From the NCBI GenBank assembly GCA_902540595.1, contig CACBNI010000006.1, positions 16,509-80,508 of the forward strand: a stretch of DNA of 64,000 bases, in the 5' to 3' direction. Of this stretch, positions 1-9,927 are shown in pieces; positions within the stretch are counted from its first letter, which is position 1, and each line of letters opens with the position of its first letter. The DNA comes from an uncultured Pelagibacteraceae bacterium (lineage in GTDB: Bacteria > Pseudomonadota > Alphaproteobacteria > Pelagibacterales > Pelagibacteraceae). The position numbers and the translations under genes were made by a program. The notes under the pieces are model-generated. The model saw only the letters and a program-made list of their open reading frames with translations. It was not told the DNA's origin and ran no database searches.

Positions 1-181
1 CATTTTCTACCCCTCTCAAAACATTTGGAACTAAATCTACATCATCAAATGCACTTGTATTTCTAGCATACGTATGTTCGTCGTCAGCTGCTCCATCAAT
101 ATAATGAAATATAGGTGAAGGTAATTTTTTTTCTGCAAGTTTTCTAAAGTCTGCAAAATTATGACAATCTTTTAAATTCAT
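1..181 (-). CDS. FMN-dependent alpha-hydroxy-acid oxidizing protein (L-lactate dehydrogenase-like), N-terminal part, runs off window
   Basis: Reverse strand reads MNLKDCHNFADFRKLAEKKLPSPIFHYIDGAADDEHTYARNTSAFDDVDLVPNVLRGVEN, typical N-terminus of the LldD/glycolate oxidase family; not in the ORF track because it is truncated. Confidence 0.8.
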   Translation of the reverse strand, partial: MNLKDCHNFADFRKLAEKKLPSPIFHYIDGAADDEHTYARNTSAFDDVDLVPNVLRGVEN

Positions 182-189
182 AAATCCTT

Positions 190-702
190 TTAAAAGTTTT
201 TTAAGAAATTAAACATATAACTATTTGCCCCAGGATTTTTATCTCCTAAGCTTGCATTAGATATATGATTGTAGGAAAAACCTAGTTCACTATTATTGGG
301 TAAATCAAGAGAAAACTGTAACTCACTCTTAAATTCAATTAAATGACCTAAATCCTTTCCATCCCCCTCGTGATACAGTCCTGGAGTAAAACTGGGAGTA
401 AAATTTATGGCTCCTATTTTATATTGAGCCTGTACACCTGTATAAATATAAGCAGCATTATCAGCAGTAATTAGTGCTCCAGTAATAGGTGATAGATTTC
501 CCAAAAATGTATTACGATTTAAATCCTCATTTTGATGCTGAAACCCTATTAAAGTCGATCTTTTTCCGTCATCACTAAAATCAAACATCCCCGTATAAAC
601 ATTGAACTCTGTATTTTGATTTTTTACTTCTAATTCTTCTCCACTTACTGAAAAAGTTAAAAAAACTAAAAATAATGATAATATAAAACTTTTTAAATTC
701 AT
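190..702 (-). CDS. PagL-like lipid A 3-O-deacylase (acyloxyacyl hydrolase family)
   Basis: Signal peptide; C-terminal FSYNHISNASLGDKNPGANSY resembles PagL catalytic His-Ser region. Confidence 0.7.
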   Translation of the reverse strand: MNLKSFILSLFLVFLTFSVSGEELEVKNQNTEFNVYTGMFDFSDDGKRSTLIGFQHQNEDLNRNTFLGNLSPITGALITADNAAYIYTGVQAQYKIGAINFTPSFTPGLYHEGDGKDLGHLIEFKSELQFSLDLPNNSELGFSYNHISNASLGDKNPGANSYMFNFLKNF

Positions 703-715
703 GGCTAATAAATAC

Positions 716-1078
716 TTATTTTTTAAATATAAAACTTTTCACAATTATTGCACCTCCAAATAGAAATATCAATATTGGCAATAACCATAGTAAATAGGTA
801 TTTTTATTAAGTCCGGGATCATACAATATCCAATCCCCGTATTTTTCCTTAAAATAACTATATATTTCTTTATCAGACAATCCTTCATTTAATTTTTTAT
901 CAACTAAAATCTTCATACTATTAGCAAAATCAGAATCTGAGTCGTAAACTGATTGTCCCTGACAAATCAAACATCTAAGATTTTTAGTTATCTCATTTCT
1001 CTCGCTATTTTCATTTGCATAAAGATTATTAAAAAAGAGTAAATGAAAAATAATTATTAAAGTTTTAAAAGTTTTCAT
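716..1078 (-). CDS. ccmH: cytochrome c-type biogenesis protein CcmH
   Basis: LRCLICQGQSVYDSDSDFA motif; adjacent to other ccm genes. Confidence 0.92.
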   Translation of the reverse strand: MKTFKTLIIIFHLLFFNNLYANENSERNEITKNLRCLICQGQSVYDSDSDFANSMKILVDKKLNEGLSDKEIYSYFKEKYGDWILYDPGLNKNTYLLWLLPILIFLFGGAIIVKSFIFKK

Positions 1079-1593
1079 TTTGTTAAATTCTGTATTTCTA
1101 AAAAAAGTTCCTGGTTTAAGGGCCCAATATATTTTTTTATTATTTTGTTGTTATGTATTATGAAGGTTTCAGGTACACCAAAAGCACCCCACTCAATTGA
1201 TTTGGTGCCATTTTTGTCAATAATAATTTTTTCATAGGGATTTCCCAATTCATCCAGAAAACTTTTAGCATTCTTTTTGTTATCTTTATAATTCATTCCA
1301 ATAACAATAAATTTATTACTTTTACTTAAGTTCATTAATATCGAATGCTCATCTCTGCATGGTGCACACCACGATGACCAAATATTTAATATATAAAATT
1401 TATCTAATTGAAAAATTTCTTTTGATTCTAATGTCTCATTAGAAAGGAGAAGTTCAGCTGAGAAAATTGGAATATCATTATTGATCTTCACCTCTGGAGT
1501 ATAAATATTAGTATCCTCTAGACTTTTATAAAAAACTACAAAAATTACAAAAAATATTACTATAATTGAGTAAGGTACTAATTTTTGTTTCAT
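1075..1593 (-). CDS. ccmG: thiol:disulfide interchange protein CcmG/DsbE
   Basis: NIWSSWCAPCRDEH thioredoxin-like motif, ccm context. Confidence 0.92.
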   Translation of the reverse strand: MKQKLVPYSIIVIFFVIFVVFYKSLEDTNIYTPEVKINNDIPIFSAELLLSNETLESKEIFQLDKFYILNIWSSWCAPCRDEHSILMNLSKSNKFIVIGMNYKDNKKNAKSFLDELGNPYEKIIIDKNGTKSIEWGAFGVPETFIIHNNKIIKKYIGPLNQELFLEIQNLTK

Positions 1594-3464
1594 GTTCTTT
1601 TTTTTAATAAACTAATTAATCCACCCAAGCTTATGATCATTACCGATAACCATATCCACAACATGAAAGGCTTAACTTGGTATCTTACATTAAAATAATC
1701 TTGATTTTGAACTAAATTGATTACAATAAACTTATCCTTCATTAATGTTGTCTTAATATCTGCTTCGCTAGTAGTGATTTTGGGTTGATTGTATATTCTT
1801 AGTTCAGGGGATAAATTATTATTAATTCCCTCAGAATTAGTAATACGAAAATTAGCAATAATAGAGTTATAATTTTTTTGCTTTTTTTGATTTATGCTCT
1901 CAAATACTATTTTTGTTTTTGAGCCATTATAAGTTTCGCCTACTTTTAGGTTAGTTATAATTTCACTTGAAAATAAATTGTTAAATAAAATACTTAAAAT
2001 CAATAAACTAAATCCAAAGTGAGCAATATTTTGGGCAAGATTTTTATACTTCTTATTAAAAAAATCTCTTAAAGTAATGAAGAATAAGTAAAGAGCCGCA
2101 GAAATTAAAATGGTATTAACAAGAACATTTGCATTAAAATTTTTTACGATAAAAAACGAAATTAAAACTGAAATGACTAATAGTGAAAATAGATAGATTT
2201 TATCTTTTAAATCTGACTTTATCCATTTTAACTTAGGGCCAATTGCCATCATCAATAAAAAAGGAATTAAAAATGGGATTATCAGTTTGTGATAAAATGG
2301 TGGTCCTACAGAAATTTTTTGGGAAGATATAACATCCAAAAATATAGGATAAACGGTACCAATCAATACTACTGATAAAAAATACATCATAAACCAATTG
2401 TTTATTAAAATTGAGGTTTCCTTACTTAACCAAAAAAAATTAGCTTGATTGTTTTGACTAGGTTTGTGAAAGACGGAAAAAATAAATAAGGATAAAAAAA
2501 TCAAAGTAAATAAAAATATTAAAATAAATAAACCTCTCTCTGGATCATTGGCAAATGTGTGAACAGAATTTAGAATTCCAGATCTTACTAAAAAGGTTCC
2601 ACACATACTTAAAGTGAAAGTAGCAATTGACAATATGATCACCCATGAGGTTAAAGTCTCTTTTCTCTCAAGTACTAAAATACAGTGTAAAAGGGTTGTC
2701 AGAGCAAGCCACGGCATTAATGAAACATTTTCTACAGGATCCCAAAACCAAAATCCGCCCCAACCTAATTCGTAATAAGCCCAAATCGAACCTAGCAAAA
2801 TACCTAAAGTTAAAAAAATCCAAGAAATTAAAACCCATTTTTTAATATGAATCGCCCAGTTGGTTGAAACCATTTTTAAAGTAGTTGCGGCTAAAGCGGA
2901 GGAAAAAATAATAGAAGAACCAACATAGCCCAAATACAAAATTGGAGGATGTATAGCTAATGCAGGATCTTGTAAAATTGGATTTAATCCTAAACCCTCA
3001 TTTGGAACTGGAAATAGATAATTAAATGGATTTGATGTTAAAATTAGAAACAAAAAAAAGCCAATAATAATTACTTGCTGAAAAACTAAGGTAAGAATTT
3101 TATATTTAATTGGTTGGTTTTTTGTTCTTAACAAAAATATGAAAATGAATAAGGTTAATACTAATAGCCATAACAACAAACTCCCCTCATGATTTCCCCA
3201 GGTACCACTTATTTTATAAAAAAGAGGTTTAGTTGTATGTGAATTATTAAACACTGTTTCATTACTGAAATCAGAAATAATGAATGAAATAACTAAAGCA
3301 AAAAAACTTACAACAACAAAAAATAATTGTAAAAATGAAAAAGATAGAATTTTATTATCTAATTGATTAAAATTTCTAAAATTTTGAATTGAAAAATAAA
3401 CTAAGATCAGACCTATACACAAACCTAAGATTAGTGAGTAATGACCAACAACACTATAAATCAA
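1590..3464 (-). CDS. ccmF: heme lyase CcmF
   Basis: WGNHEGSLLLW and WGGFWFWDPVEN motifs. Confidence 0.95.
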   Translation of the reverse strand: MIYSVVGHYSLILGLCIGLILVYFSIQNFRNFNQLDNKILSFSFLQLFFVVVSFFALVISFIISDFSNETVFNNSHTTKPLFYKISGTWGNHEGSLLLWLLVLTLFIFIFLLRTKNQPIKYKILTLVFQQVIIIGFFLFLILTSNPFNYLFPVPNEGLGLNPILQDPALAIHPPILYLGYVGSSIIFSSALAATTLKMVSTNWAIHIKKWVLISWIFLTLGILLGSIWAYYELGWGGFWFWDPVENVSLMPWLALTTLLHCILVLERKETLTSWVIILSIATFTLSMCGTFLVRSGILNSVHTFANDPERGLFILIFLFTLIFLSLFIFSVFHKPSQNNQANFFWLSKETSILINNWFMMYFLSVVLIGTVYPIFLDVISSQKISVGPPFYHKLIIPFLIPFLLMMAIGPKLKWIKSDLKDKIYLFSLLVISVLISFFIVKNFNANVLVNTILISAALYLFFITLRDFFNKKYKNLAQNIAHFGFSLLILSILFNNLFSSEIITNLKVGETYNGSKTKIVFESINQKKQKNYNSIIANFRITNSEGINNNLSPELRIYNQPKITTSEADIKTTLMKDKFIVINLVQNQDYFNVRYQVKPFMLWIWLSVMIISLGGLISLLKKRT

Positions 3465-3465
3465 T

Positions 3466-3885
3466 TTATTTTTCCTCCAGAGCTTTTTTTACTTCTGGTG
3501 GCATGTAATTCTCATCATGCTTAGCTAAAATTTTTGTGGCAGAAAAAAAATTTCTATCTTTCAAAAATCCCTCTGCAACTACTCCTTTTTCCTCAGCAAA
3601 CAGGTTGGGGACAGCACCAGAGTAACTAACATTTATTTCATTTTTAAAATCTGTGATAATAAAATTAACTTCATCCGAGTTAACATTAATTGAATTTTTT
3701 TTAACCATACCTCCAACTCTAATTTTACTTTTGTCTAATTCTGTCAGTGTTTTAATCTCAGATGGTGATTGAAAGTAAACAACATTTTCCTCTAAGGATT
3801 TTAAAACTAAAAATACTGTTAAAATTAAAGTAATTAAAATTAATGATACAAACAAAAATCTTAATTTAACTTTACGACCATACAT
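3466..3885 (-). CDS. ccmE: cytochrome c maturation protein CcmE
   Basis: [12 protein letters not shown] heme-binding motif. Confidence 0.94.
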   Translation of the reverse strand: MYGRKVKLRFLFVSLILITLILTVFLVLKSLEENVVYFQSPSEIKTLTELDKSKIRVGGMVKKNSINVNSDEVNFIITDFKNEINVSYSGAVPNLFAEEKGVVAEGFLKDRNFFSATKILAKHDENYMPPEVKKALEEK

Positions 3886-3895
3886 GGTTCAAAAG

Positions 3896-4120
3896 TTAGT
3901 TATTTGTGGCGTTAGCTAAAATTTCTTTGTTTATTCTTTGTAATTTTGCAGAATTAGCTTTGTCAGAGTTTAAAGATCCGAATTTAGCAACAAACTTATT
4001 TTGCTCTTTAGCAAATTGTAATTTTGTAATCACATACAAGCCAGAAAAACTTAAAAGAGTAAAACCAAAAGCAGACAACACATAAACCCCGTATCCATTC
4101 ATAAAAAGTAATTCGATCAT
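3896..4120 (-). CDS. ccmD: heme exporter protein CcmD
   Basis: Short single-TM protein between ccmC and ccmE. Confidence 0.75.
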   Translation of the reverse strand: MIELLFMNGYGVYVLSAFGFTLLSFSGLYVITKLQFAKEQNKFVAKFGSLNSDKANSAKLQRINKEILANATNN

Positions 4121-4824
4121 AATCTATCTAAGCCTTTATTTTTAATTTTTATCAGTTCTGTATTATATTTCATTAAGAAAATTAACAACGAAAATAGAGC
4201 AAATGCCGCAGTCATTATTAACAAAGGGAAAAGCATTGATGAATGAATTGAACTTTTTGATAAAATATTAATTGAGGCAGGCTGATGAAGTGTATTCCAC
4301 CACTCAACAGAGTATTTAGTGATTGGAACGTTAATTATACCAATGATTGTAATAAAAGCGGTAATTTTAAAAACCTTTTCCTCTTTTTCATAAATTCTCC
4401 ATGCAATTAAATACAAAGCAAAAAACAATGCTAAAATTAACATTGAAGTAATTCGGGCATCCCAAGCCCACCAAGTTCCCCATGTAGGCTTGCCCCAAAT
4501 AGAACCCGTAACTAATGCAATAATGTTAAATACAAATCCAGACGGAGCCAAACTTTTTGCAATTAAAAATAAATTTTTATTTTTAAAAATAAAACCACTA
4601 ACTGACAGTAGGGTTATCGACGAAAAAATTCCAAGTGAGATCCATGCTGATGGAACATGCACATACATTATTCTTACTGCATCACTTTGTTTATAATCTT
4701 CTGGAGACAAAATTAACGCCTCAGTTAAACCAACTGTTAGAACAACAACAAATAAAAACAAAACATACCCTGGAGCTTTAGATGTTATTTGAAATATTTT
4801 ATTTGGTTCTAAGAGTTTGAACAT
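4117..4824 (-). CDS. ccmC: heme exporter protein CcmC
   Basis: GKPTWGTWWAWDARITS tryptophan-rich motif. Confidence 0.94.
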   Translation of the reverse strand: MFKLLEPNKIFQITSKAPGYVLFLFVVVLTVGLTEALILSPEDYKQSDAVRIMYVHVPSAWISLGIFSSITLLSVSGFIFKNKNLFLIAKSLAPSGFVFNIIALVTGSIWGKPTWGTWWAWDARITSMLILALFFALYLIAWRIYEKEEKVFKITAFITIIGIINVPITKYSVEWWNTLHQPASINILSKSSIHSSMLFPLLIMTAAFALFSLLIFLMKYNTELIKIKNKGLDRL

Positions 4825-4860
4825 ATTTGTTATTTAGGAATTAATTTTAGAATTTCTATT

Positions 4861-4923
4861 ATGAAAAAGTTATCTGATCAAGAATATAGAGGGGGAGACA
4901 AAAGGACTAAATATAACGTTTAA
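4861..4923 (+). other. possible 20-aa small ORF overlapping a predicted stem-loop
   Basis: ATG...TAA encodes MKKLSDQEYRGGDKRTKYNV; sits across a 10-bp inverted repeat (4873-4882/4928-4937). Confidence 0.25.
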
Positions 4924-4937
4924 CATCCTTGATCAGA
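4873..4937. repeat. 10-bp perfect inverted repeat (TCTGATCAAG / CTTGATCAGA), 45-nt loop
   Basis: Read directly in the ccmC-hspQ intergenic region. Confidence 0.8.
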
Positions 4938-5004
4938 ATATAAATGAGTATAGTTAATATTTATGGCCTTGTTTTGAGCAGAATGTGTTGGAATGGTGAT
5001 TTAC

Positions 5005-5325
5005 TTAGTTCGAAAGCTTAAAATAACTTGAGCCTTTTTTACCTGAAAAAATCTCCTCGATTAGAGGGTGTTTTATTGGCTCATCAGAATCGTCCATGAG
5101 CAAATTTTGCTCTGAAACGTATGCCTCATAAGTAATTTCATCATTTTCAGCAAGTAAGTGATAAAATGGCTGATCTTTTCTTGGTCTAACGTTCTTTGGA
5201 ATTGATTGATACCATTCCTCGGAATTATTAAATTCAAAATCAACGTCATAAATGACACCTCTAAATTCAAAGTGTTTATGTTTTACAATGTCACCGATTG
5301 AAAATTTAGCTTTCTGGATTGGCAT
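5005..5325 (-). CDS. hspQ: heat shock protein HspQ
   Basis: FSIGDIVKHKHFEFRGVIYDVDFEF... family signature. Confidence 0.88.
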   Translation of the reverse strand: MPIQKAKFSIGDIVKHKHFEFRGVIYDVDFEFNNSEEWYQSIPKNVRPRKDQPFYHLLAENDEITYEAYVSEQNLLMDDSDEPIKHPLIEEIFSGKKGSSYFKLSN

Positions 5326-5412
5326 TGTGATTAGTATGGGTATTTAAATATAAAAATCAATGCAAAAAAGATTAATGTTTTGTGATGTGGCAAATATGTT
5401 AATATCTTTTTA

Positions 5413-5967
5413 GTGAATAAATCTTTTTTAAAATTTATTACCGATTTCGGGCCTTTAGCGATATTTTTTTTCTTTTATTATAATAATGATAAAAATTTAT
5501 CAGTTGCAATTCCTCCACTCATAGTTGCAACTTTAATTGCTTTAGCAGTTGTGTGGTTCTTTGAAAAAAAAATACCTCCAATGCCTTTGGTAAGTGGAAT
5601 ATTAATAACTTTCTTTGGAGGATTAACTATTTATTTTAATGATCCTATTTTCATTTACGTTAAACCAACAATTATAAATATAATATTTGCTTTAGCTTTA
5701 TTTTTTGGAAAATATTTTACAAAAGAACCCATTTTAAAAAAAATTATGGGAAAATCAATCCCATTAACTGACATGGGATGGGAGATACTAAATAAAAGGT
5801 GGATGTTCTTCTTCCTTGGGCTCGCCGTACTTAATGAATTTGTCTGGAGAACACAAACTGAGGAATTCTGGGTCAATTTTAAAGTTTGGGGAATGTTGCC
5901 AATAACAATAATCTTTACAGCATTTCAAATACCACTAATCAATAAACATAAAATTGATGCGCAGTAA
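5413..5967 (+). CDS. yciB: septation protein A / YciB family (GTG start)
   Basis: DFGPLAIFFFFYY, LNKRWMFFFLGLAVLNEFVWR motifs. Confidence 0.88.
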   Translation: MNKSFLKFITDFGPLAIFFFFYYNNDKNLSVAIPPLIVATLIALAVVWFFEKKIPPMPLVSGILITFFGGLTIYFNDPIFIYVKPTIINIIFALALFFGKYFTKEPILKKIMGKSIPLTDMGWEILNKRWMFFFLGLAVLNEFVWRTQTEEFWVNFKVWGMLPITIIFTAFQIPLINKHKIDAQ

Positions 5968-6295
5968 TCTAAAATTAGTAATCAATAATCCACAAAATAA
6001 AATAGAGAAAAAACAATTTTTTGAAAAAGATGAACTCAAAATTATTTTAGATCTATATGCAAAGATGGTTTCTGAAGGATCATGGAAGGACTACGGACTA
6101 AATATTTCTAGCAAGCAAGTTAGTTTTAGTGTTTTTAAGAACGCTACAGAAAATGCCCTGTATAAAATTTGTAAAAATTTCAAACCCAAAAACAAAAACC
6201 TTAAGTATCTGATTACTGATACAAATGGTAAAGTCTTAAAAAATTCTTTTGAACTTAAAATTTTATTAAAAAATACGAATTGGAAAAAACTCTGA
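5954..6295 (+). CDS. DUF2794 domain protein
   Basis: SEGSWKDYGLNISSKQVSFSVF... typical of the alphaproteobacterial DUF2794 family. Confidence 0.7.
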   Translation: MMRSNLKLVINNPQNKIEKKQFFEKDELKIILDLYAKMVSEGSWKDYGLNISSKQVSFSVFKNATENALYKICKNFKPKNKNLKYLITDTNGKVLKNSFELKILLKNTNWKKL

Positions 6296-6300
6296 AAAAA

Positions 6301-7062
6301 CTATCGTCTTTGACCAAAAAGTCTCAACAACATTATAAATAAATTTATAAAGTCTAAGTAAAGAGTTAATGCACCCATCACTGCTTTTTTGCCCATGATT
6401 TCGCCCGTGTCACTAGCGGCATACATATTTTTGATTTTTTGTGTATCGTAGGCAGTAAGACCAACAAAAATTAAAACTCCCAATATTGAAATTACAAAAT
6501 ACATCATTGATGACTTCATAAATATATTGACTATAGAAGCTATAATTATTCCAATTAAACCCATCATTAAGAATGAACCTAATTTAGTTAAATCTCTTTT
6601 GGTCGTATAACCATAAATACTCATCGCTCCAAAAGTTGCTGAGCAAATAAAGAAAACTCTTGTTACACTCATGCCTGTGTAAACTAATAAGATTGAAGAT
6701 AAAGATAAGCCCATCAATCCTGCAAAAACCCAAAAAGTTGTCTGAGCTTTTGATGCACTCATTTTATTAATTCCAAAACTCATATAAAAAACAATTCCTA
6801 ATGGCGCAAGCATCACAAGCCATTTTAAACCTGACATATAAATTGCATTACCCATTTGCGTTAGACCCACAATAGATCCAGTACCGTTAGTAACGACTGA
6901 CATTTTAAATGTTAACAACGCAACTATTCCAGTTAATAAAATTCCTGTTGCCATATAATTATAAACTTTTAGCATGTAGGCTCTTAAGCCTTCATCCATT
7001 ACAACAGTTGATTGTTGAGCTGCCTTAGCTCTATTTAGTATTCCGTTTTTATCAAATTTCAT
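6301..7062 (-). CDS. Bax inhibitor-1/YccA family membrane protein
   Basis: Seven-TM protein with GLTAYDTQKIKNMY and ALTLYLDFINLFIMLLRLFG. Confidence 0.92.
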   Translation of the reverse strand: MKFDKNGILNRAKAAQQSTVVMDEGLRAYMLKVYNYMATGILLTGIVALLTFKMSVVTNGTGSIVGLTQMGNAIYMSGLKWLVMLAPLGIVFYMSFGINKMSASKAQTTFWVFAGLMGLSLSSILLVYTGMSVTRVFFICSATFGAMSIYGYTTKRDLTKLGSFLMMGLIGIIIASIVNIFMKSSMMYFVISILGVLIFVGLTAYDTQKIKNMYAASDTGEIMGKKAVMGALTLYLDFINLFIMLLRLFGQRR

Positions 7063-7140
7063 ATGAGCATTATATAATAGCCTTTTACTAATTATTCAAG
7101 ATACCTTAAAAGGTTAATAAAACATTAACATAATTTTCAG

Positions 7141-8175
7141 ATGAATTACAAAAATTTAGGTAACACGGACTTAAAAGTAAGCACAATTTGTCTCGGTACC
7201 ATGACTTGGGGTGAACAAAATACCCAAAATGAAGCATTTGAACAAATGAATTTTGCTTTAGATCAGGGAGTAAATTTTTGGGACACTGCAGAATTATACG
7301 CTGTTCCTCCACGAAAAGAAACTTACGGGGACACTGAAGAAATTATTGGAAACTGGTTTGAGAAAACCAAAAAAAGAGATGGGGTAATTCTTGCAACCAA
7401 AGTTGCTGGACCTGCTCGGGATTATTTGAGAAATGGAGAAAATAGTTTTGTTGGTACAAACTTAGAGACTGCATTAAATAATAGTCTCAAGAGACTTAAA
7501 ACAGATTATGTAGATTTATATCAACTTCATTGGCCAGAAAGAAAAGTAAATAATTTTGGAAGATTAGGTTACGTCCACAAGGAAAACAATTGGAACCAAT
7601 TTGAAGATGTATTGGGAGAATTAAATAAATACATAGATCAAGGTAAAATTAGGCATATTGGTTTATCAAACGAAACCCCTTGGGGAACAATGAGTTTTCT
7701 TAAACTTTCTAAGGACAAAAATTTACCAAGAATGATGTCAATCCAGAATCCATATAGTTTATTGAATCGATCCTATGAAGTTGGATTAGCAGAAGTATCA
7801 ATAAGAGAGGAAATCGGATGCCTATCATATTCTCCACTTGCAAGTGGTTATCTAAGTGGAAAATACAGAAATAAAAAATTTCCAAAAGGATCTAGAATGG
7901 AAAGAGATTTTGATTTTTGGACAAGATACAGAAAGCCAAATACTGAAGAAGCAGTAGAGCTTTATTACAATATAAGCAAAAAACATAATCTTGATATGAG
8001 TCAAATGTCTATCAAATTTTGTGAAATACAGGACTTTATGACTAGTGTAATTATTGGAGCAACAACAATGGAGCAGTTGAAAACAAATATAGAAAGTGTA
8101 AATGTTAATCTATCAGATGATGTCATTAAAGAAATTAACCACGTTCAAAAAATTTACCCAAATCCATGTCCTTAA
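7141..8175 (+). CDS. aldo/keto reductase (Tas-like)
   Basis: CLGTMTWGEQ, DTAELYAVPP, DLYQLHWPER motifs. Confidence 0.92.
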   Translation: MNYKNLGNTDLKVSTICLGTMTWGEQNTQNEAFEQMNFALDQGVNFWDTAELYAVPPRKETYGDTEEIIGNWFEKTKKRDGVILATKVAGPARDYLRNGENSFVGTNLETALNNSLKRLKTDYVDLYQLHWPERKVNNFGRLGYVHKENNWNQFEDVLGELNKYIDQGKIRHIGLSNETPWGTMSFLKLSKDKNLPRMMSIQNPYSLLNRSYEVGLAEVSIREEIGCLSYSPLASGYLSGKYRNKKFPKGSRMERDFDFWTRYRKPNTEEAVELYYNISKKHNLDMSQMSIKFCEIQDFMTSVIIGATTMEQLKTNIESVNVNLSDDVIKEINHVQKIYPNPCP

Positions 8176-8678
8176 TTAAAAAAATTATAACATTTTTTAC
8201 TATTTTGTTTTTAGCAAGCTTTGGTCAACTTCAGGCGCAAGAAGTAAAAAAAATAGGCAAGTACAAAGATTGGGAAGCAATGGTAGTTTCTGAAGCAAGT
8301 GGAAAAGTTTGTTTTGCGCAATCCTCACCTATCTTGCAAGCACCAAAATCAAACAAGAGAGATGCAAAATTATTTGTAGCCTTTAGACCAAACGAAAGTA
8401 TTACTAATGAAGTAAGTGTTACCCCAGGCTATGAATTTAACAAAAGCAACTCTGTTACTGCAGCTTCAGGTAAAAATAAGTTTAAATTTGATATTAAAGA
8501 ACAAGGCTTTGCTTGGATTGCCGATAATAAAATTGAATTAAAAATGATTAAGCAAATGAGAAAAGGATCTAGATTAATGGTCACTGGATATAATCAAAAA
8601 GGCTCTCAAACAATTGATCATTATTCATTACTAGGATTTACAAAGGCTTATAACGCATCTCGAAAAGCTTGCAGTTAA
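8166..8678 (+). CDS. invasion-associated locus B (IalB) family secreted protein
   Basis: Signal peptide plus KDWEAMVV...CFAQSSP pattern. Confidence 0.75.
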   Translation: MSLIKKIITFFTILFLASFGQLQAQEVKKIGKYKDWEAMVVSEASGKVCFAQSSPILQAPKSNKRDAKLFVAFRPNESITNEVSVTPGYEFNKSNSVTAASGKNKFKFDIKEQGFAWIADNKIELKMIKQMRKGSRLMVTGYNQKGSQTIDHYSLLGFTKAYNASRKACS

Positions 8679-8682
8679 TTTA

Positions 8683-9870
8683 ATGAAATCAAAAAAAAAA
8701 ATTGTCCTCGCATACTCTGGAGGGCTTGATACCTCTATTATTTTAAAGTGGCTCCAAGAAAATTATGATGCAGAAGTAATTTGTTACACTGCAGATGTAG
8801 GGCAAGAGATTAATAGAAAAAAAATAATCTCTAATGCAAAGAAATTTGGTGTAACAAAAATAATTATTAAAGACTTAAAAGATGTCTTTGTAAAAGATTA
8901 TGTTTATCCAATGATCAGAGGTCATGCTATTTATGAAGGTATCTACTTGTTAGGTACGTCTATCGCAAGACCACTTATAGCTAAAGATCAAATCAGAGTT
9001 GCTAAGAAATTTAAAGCATACGCAGTCTCTCATGGAGCAACTGGTAAAGGAAACGACCAAGTAAGATTTGAACTAGGATATCATTACTTTGGACCAAAAA
9101 TAAAAATCATAGCACCGTGGAGAATATGGAATTTAAAATCTAGAACTGATCTAATTAATTATGCAAAAAAACACAACATAGCTATTCCAAAGGATAAAAA
9201 AGGTGCTCCACCTTTTTCAGTTGATGATAATTTATTTCACACCTCTACTGAAGGTAAGCTTTTAGAAAATCCAAAAAACTCTGCTCCAGAATTTATTTTT
9301 CAAAGATCAGTTTCACCTGAAAAGGCACCAAATAAAGCTTCTTTTGTTACTATCAATTTTAAAAACGGAGATCCATTTGCTGTTAATGGAAAAAAACTTT
9401 CTCCAGCAAAATTATTAGAAAAATTAAACAAACTCGCAGGTAAAAATGGAATTGGGAGAGTTGATTTAGTGGAAAATAGATTCATTGGTATAAAGTCGCG
9501 AGGGGTTTATGAAACTCCTGGAGGTACTCTATTGCTTCATGCACATAGAGCCATAGAGTCTGTAACCTTAGATAAAGACACCATGCATAAAAAAGATCAA
9601 ATCATGCCTAGATATGCCGAACTTATTTATAATGGTTACTGGTTTTCTAAAGAAAGATTTAAACTACAAAAAATTGTAGATCTAAAAAAAAATAAGGTAA
9701 ACGGTTCTGTGAAACTAAAACTTTATAAAGGAAATGTTACAATTAATTCTAGACAAACTAAGAGCACAGCTTACTCAATGAAAAAAGTTTCGTTCGAGGA
9801 AAATAAAACGTTTAATAAGTCAAATGTTGAAAAATTTATTAATTATCACAAGAAAAAACTGCGTTCTTAA
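8683..9870 (+). CDS. argG: argininosuccinate synthase
   Basis: LAYSGGLDTSIILKWL; HGATGKGNDQVRFE. Confidence 0.97.
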   Translation: MKSKKKIVLAYSGGLDTSIILKWLQENYDAEVICYTADVGQEINRKKIISNAKKFGVTKIIIKDLKDVFVKDYVYPMIRGHAIYEGIYLLGTSIARPLIAKDQIRVAKKFKAYAVSHGATGKGNDQVRFELGYHYFGPKIKIIAPWRIWNLKSRTDLINYAKKHNIAIPKDKKGAPPFSVDDNLFHTSTEGKLLENPKNSAPEFIFQRSVSPEKAPNKASFVTINFKNGDPFAVNGKKLSPAKLLEKLNKLAGKNGIGRVDLVENRFIGIKSRGVYETPGGTLLLHAHRAIESVTLDKDTMHKKDQIMPRYAELIYNGYWFSKERFKLQKIVDLKKNKVNGSVKLKLYKGNVTINSRQTKSTAYSMKKVSFEENKTFNKSNVEKFINYHKKKLRS

Positions 9871-9927
9871 TTAATCTTAGGTCAATTTATCGTTTGTCAA
9901 ATTAGTTTAAAGCTATATCTTAAAATT

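Noticed and set aside
2645-2845. Plus-strand ORF antisense to ccmF
   Set aside because: Shadow ORF inside a well-supported CDS with no recognisable family.
716-4824. Broken ccm operon because ccmA/ccmB/ccmI are absent
   Set aside because: ccmAB are often encoded at a separate locus; absence from this window is not evidence of loss.
7083-7115. CCTTTTA…TAAAAGG inverted repeat as a terminator
   Set aside because: Short AT-rich stem, long loop, no T-tract; lies between divergent genes, so not convincing.
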